From Desulfobulbaceae bacterium UBA2213 (GTDB lineage: Bacteria > Desulfobacterota > Desulfobulbia > Desulfobulbales > Desulfocapsaceae): DNA of 5,633 bases. The stretch spans positions 6,644 to 12,276 of the forward strand of contig DCUN01000174.1 of the NCBI GenBank assembly GCA_002327225.1, written 5' to 3'. Positions 5,605 to 5,633 of the stretch are shown here, in pieces. Position 1 is the first letter of the stretch, and each line of letters begins with the position of its first letter. Position numbers and translations under genes: made by a program. The notes beneath the pieces are model-generated. The model searched no databases and was not told the DNA's origin. It was given only the letters and a program-made list of their open reading frames with translations.

Positions 5605-5633
5605 ATGTCACAGCACTTACAGAAAGAAATCGA
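5605..5633 (+). CDS. phoU: Probable PhoU, N-terminal fragment cut by window edge
   Basis: Only nine full codons are present, reading MSQHLQKEI, with a tenth codon cut after GA. The HLQ(K/R)EI start is common in PhoU proteins, and phoU is the usual gene after pstB. PhoU is a cytoplasmic two-repeat helical protein that curbs phosphate uptake by Pst and mediates repression of the PhoR/PhoB system. A Shine-Dalgarno GGGAG (5591-5595) lies nine bases upstream of the ATG. The assignment rests mainly on position; the fragment is too short to prove the family. Confidence 0.75.

Overview
The window is ordinary bacterial chromosome of moderate, slightly GC-rich composition. It is densely coded and centred on phosphate and divalent-cation uptake. 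The protein styles (a Thermotoga-type CorA, a lipoprotein PstS, the order pstS-pstC-pstA-pstB-phoU) suggest a Gram-negative bacterium. My tentative guess is a Desulfobacterota (deltaproteobacterial) sulfur-cycle organism, but no marker gene here proves this.

Layout from left to right. Positions 1-570, minus strand: the N-terminal 190 residues of a Na+/phosphate cotransporter (PNaS/NptA family), running off the left edge. Positions 571-865: a divergent intergenic region holding a long imperfect palindrome (615-657), a candidate sigma70 promoter for the rightward gene (688-717) and a leader of about 140 nt. Positions 866-1930: a full-length CorA-family metal channel whose signature GMN motif reads GTN. 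Positions 1931-2190: an intergenic region with a good sigma70-type promoter (2040-2069), an inverted repeat inside its spacer and a stem-loop in the leader. Positions 2191-5562: a complete high-affinity phosphate ABC transporter, pstS-pstC-pstA-pstB, with 5-nt spacing, a 4-nt overlap and a 7-nt overlap between successive genes. Positions 5563-5604: a short spacer starting with a perfect 13-bp tandem duplication. Positions 5605-5633: the first nine codons of a probable phoU.

How the genes work together. PstS captures phosphate outside the inner membrane, PstC and PstA form the membrane channel, PstB hydrolyses ATP, and PhoU would link transporter state to Pho signalling and limit uptake. The divergent Na+/Pi symporter is a separate, ion-driven phosphate route. 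CorA lies between the two phosphate systems and would supply Mg2+ or another divalent cation. The locus therefore groups two energetically different phosphate routes with a cation channel, although joint regulation is not shown by the sequence.

I found no mobile element, CRISPR array, tRNA or rRNA gene, and no sign of an undescribed multi-gene system. The points most worth checking are the GTN substitution in CorA, the 15-bp-arm palindrome upstream of the cotransporter, and the cis elements in front of pstS.
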